From contig DUCW01000183.1 of NCBI GenBank assembly GCA_012959595.1, forward strand, positions 1-7,066: a stretch of 7,066 bases of DNA. Direction: 5' to 3'. Source of the stretch: Gemmatimonadota bacterium (lineage in GTDB: Bacteria; Gemmatimonadota; Gemmatimonadetes; Longimicrobiales; Gaopeijiaceae). The position numbers were made by a program, and so were the translations under genes. Each line of letters opens with the position of its first letter. The first letter of the stretch is position 1. Positions 6,212 to 7,066 of this stretch are shown piece by piece. The notes beneath the pieces are model-generated. The model was not told the origin of the DNA and did no database searches. It was given only the letters and a program-made list of their open reading frames with translations.

Positions 6212-6937
6212 TCATTCTTTCTTACAAACAATCAATGAACGCATCAAAAGCCCTGCTTCGATACCACACAGCATATCTGTTTTATTTCTCAGTTCATCCT
6301 CGTAGTCTGCTGGATCCAACGGACCTCTCAGTTCTCCCTCCAAGAATTTCATAGCTTCAATCCAAGCTATACAAGTTTCTCTAAAAAGAGGTGTGACATC
6401 CGTAACATTTATTTCTGAAAACCCAGCAGTCCTTGCTAAGTATTCAGGGTCTTCAAGACCGTCAACAAAGGAAGGTCCCAATTCTCGAGCTCTAGTCGAT
6501 TCCCCAGAAGAAAGAAATGGACGGACATGTATTGAGTAACCGGCTAAAAGACCTCCAGTCTTCAACACTGCACGACATGCTCTCATCACGGAGAGCTTAT
6601 CAGGAATTCAACAGAGAGCATCGGCGTGCAGGACCGTTCCAAAGGTCTCTGGTGCAAAAGGCAAACGTTGGCCATCTCCAGCTACAAAATGGAATCTATC
6701 TGCAATATCTGTGTCAGCCACTCTTTGTCGAGCTATTTGCAGTCCACTTAGAACCATATCCATCCCCACTACTGATCTCCCAGACCTAACTATAATCTCT
6801 TGACCTGGCCAACCTCCTCCACTGCCTAGATCCAATACAAGCCCAGGCACACCACCGAACTCTGCTAAGTGCTTGGCTTCAGAGGGGTCTGTATATCCAT
6901 TGAGACCAACATCCCGGCCGAAAGCACGAATTTCCAC
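6212..6937 (-). CDS. SAM-dependent class I methyltransferase, probable selenoprotein (in-frame TGA at 6608-6610)
   Basis: Two ORFs (6608-6937 and 6212-6589) are in the same frame and are halves of one methyltransferase of about 241 residues. The first half holds SAM motif I VLDLGSGGGWPG (residues 34-45), the acidic GMDM (D60) and GDGQRLPF (87-94), then ends LHADALC-TGA. The second continues IPDK, then RACRAVLKTGG (post-motif strand) and a helical C-terminal half with further Cys residues. In related folds this place reads like DAILHIPDK, so nothing is missing but the single residue 110, which falls on the TGA and makes a Cys-Sec pair. A SECIS-like hairpin follows the TGA directly. The substrate is unknown; the family resembles small-molecule UbiE/ArsM-type methyltransferases. 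The GTG start at 6937 has no good ribosome site, and the frame is open upstream to 6998, so the N-terminus is uncertain. The alternative is a pseudogene or a sequence error at one base. Confidence 0.65.
6574..6601 (-). promoter_or_regulatory. Candidate bacterial SECIS element
   Basis: Six bases after the in-frame TGA the minus strand has GATAAGCTCTC, loop CGTGAT, then GAGAGCATGTC. The upper stem is six perfect pairs (GCTCTC/GAGAGC). It is extended by four more pairs below a single A-A mismatch, one of them a G-U. The loop starts 17 bases after the TGA and has G as its second base. This fits the published description of bacterial SECIS elements: a short loop with G in the first two positions, 16-37 bases from UGA. 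SelB would bind it in the mRNA. Confidence 0.6.
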
Positions 6938-6953
6938 CTCAGACCAAGCGTCA

Positions 6954-7066
6954 CTAGGACGTGAATATCTTCTCCGCTGTCTCTGAATCTGGACTCACCT
7001 TGCGAATCAGCGCATCGAAAGTGCTCTTAGCATCGAGCATCATCGCCCAAATTAGAAGGATAAGCC
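6954..7066 (-). CDS. C-terminal end of an unrecognised ORF (or out-of-frame N-terminus of the methyltransferase)
   Basis: A minus-strand frame enters from the window edge and ends at a TAG at 6954-6956. It reads LILLIWAMMLDAKSTF, then DALIRKVSPDSETAEKIFTS. It looks protein-like (no Arg-rich or stop-rich noise) and stops 16 bases before the GTG start of the methyltransferase. Simplest reading: it is the tail of an upstream gene in the same operon. It also contains ATG codons at 7043 and 7040. A one-base frame change near 6956-6992 would fuse it to the methyltransferase frame (which reads SDAWSEVEIRAFGRD just before and after the GTG), so it could instead be that protein's true N-terminus. I do not recognise the sequence. 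Confidence 0.4.
   Translation of the reverse strand, partial: LILLIWAMMLDAKSTFDALIRKVSPDSETAEKIFTS

Noticed and set aside
6200..6214. TGA at the end of the methyltransferase followed four codons later by TAA, as a second possible recoded TGA
   Set aside because: No SECIS-like hairpin follows it closely, the protein is complete at KKE, and reading through would add only three residues; treated as a normal stop.
6212..6937. Genome-wide reassignment of TGA to Trp or Gly as the explanation of the split methyltransferase
   Set aside because: The large genes (copA, holA, SPOR, sigma, anti-sigma) contain no in-frame TGA and use TGG for Trp, so a reassigned code is not supported.

Overview
The window looks like chromosomal DNA of a Gram-negative-type bacterium with moderate GC content. 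All intact genes lie on the minus strand and read from high to low coordinates. The combination of an ECF sigma factor with a zinc-finger anti-sigma factor, holA, a SPOR-domain envelope protein and a Cu(I) ATPase would fit a marine or environmental lineage such as Gemmatimonadota. That placement is a weak inference from gene content and protein style only. The standard genetic code is used (TAA, TAG and TGA stops; TGG for Trp), with one interesting exception.

Right end (about 6212-7066): the tail of an unrecognised ORF is followed by a class I SAM-dependent methyltransferase. Its reading frame is interrupted by a single in-frame TGA, directly after a Cys and at a conserved spot of the fold. 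Immediately 3' of the TGA is a strong hairpin with the geometry of a bacterial SECIS element. The best reading is a selenocysteine-containing methyltransferase that ordinary gene callers would split into two ORFs.

Middle (about 4603-6103): an ECF sigma factor is preceded by a near-consensus sigma-54 (-24/-12) promoter and a strong Shine-Dalgarno that fixes a GTG start. After a 222-base gap holding a possible ECF-type promoter comes its probable partner, a membrane-anchored zinc-finger anti-sigma factor.

Left-centre (504-4575): holA (DNA polymerase III delta), a SPOR-domain exported protein and a CopA-type Cu(I) P-type ATPase are packed tightly. There is a 43-base overlap, then a 1-base TAATG overlap, so they are probably co-transcribed from the anti-sigma gene onward.

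Left end (1-364): the 5' part of mutS (minus strand) runs head-on into the 3' part of uvrA (plus strand). Both protein homologies persist across the same ~23 bases and then stop abruptly. This is a chimeric joint, either an assembly misjoin or a real rearrangement at a short shared sequence, and it truncates both DNA-repair genes.
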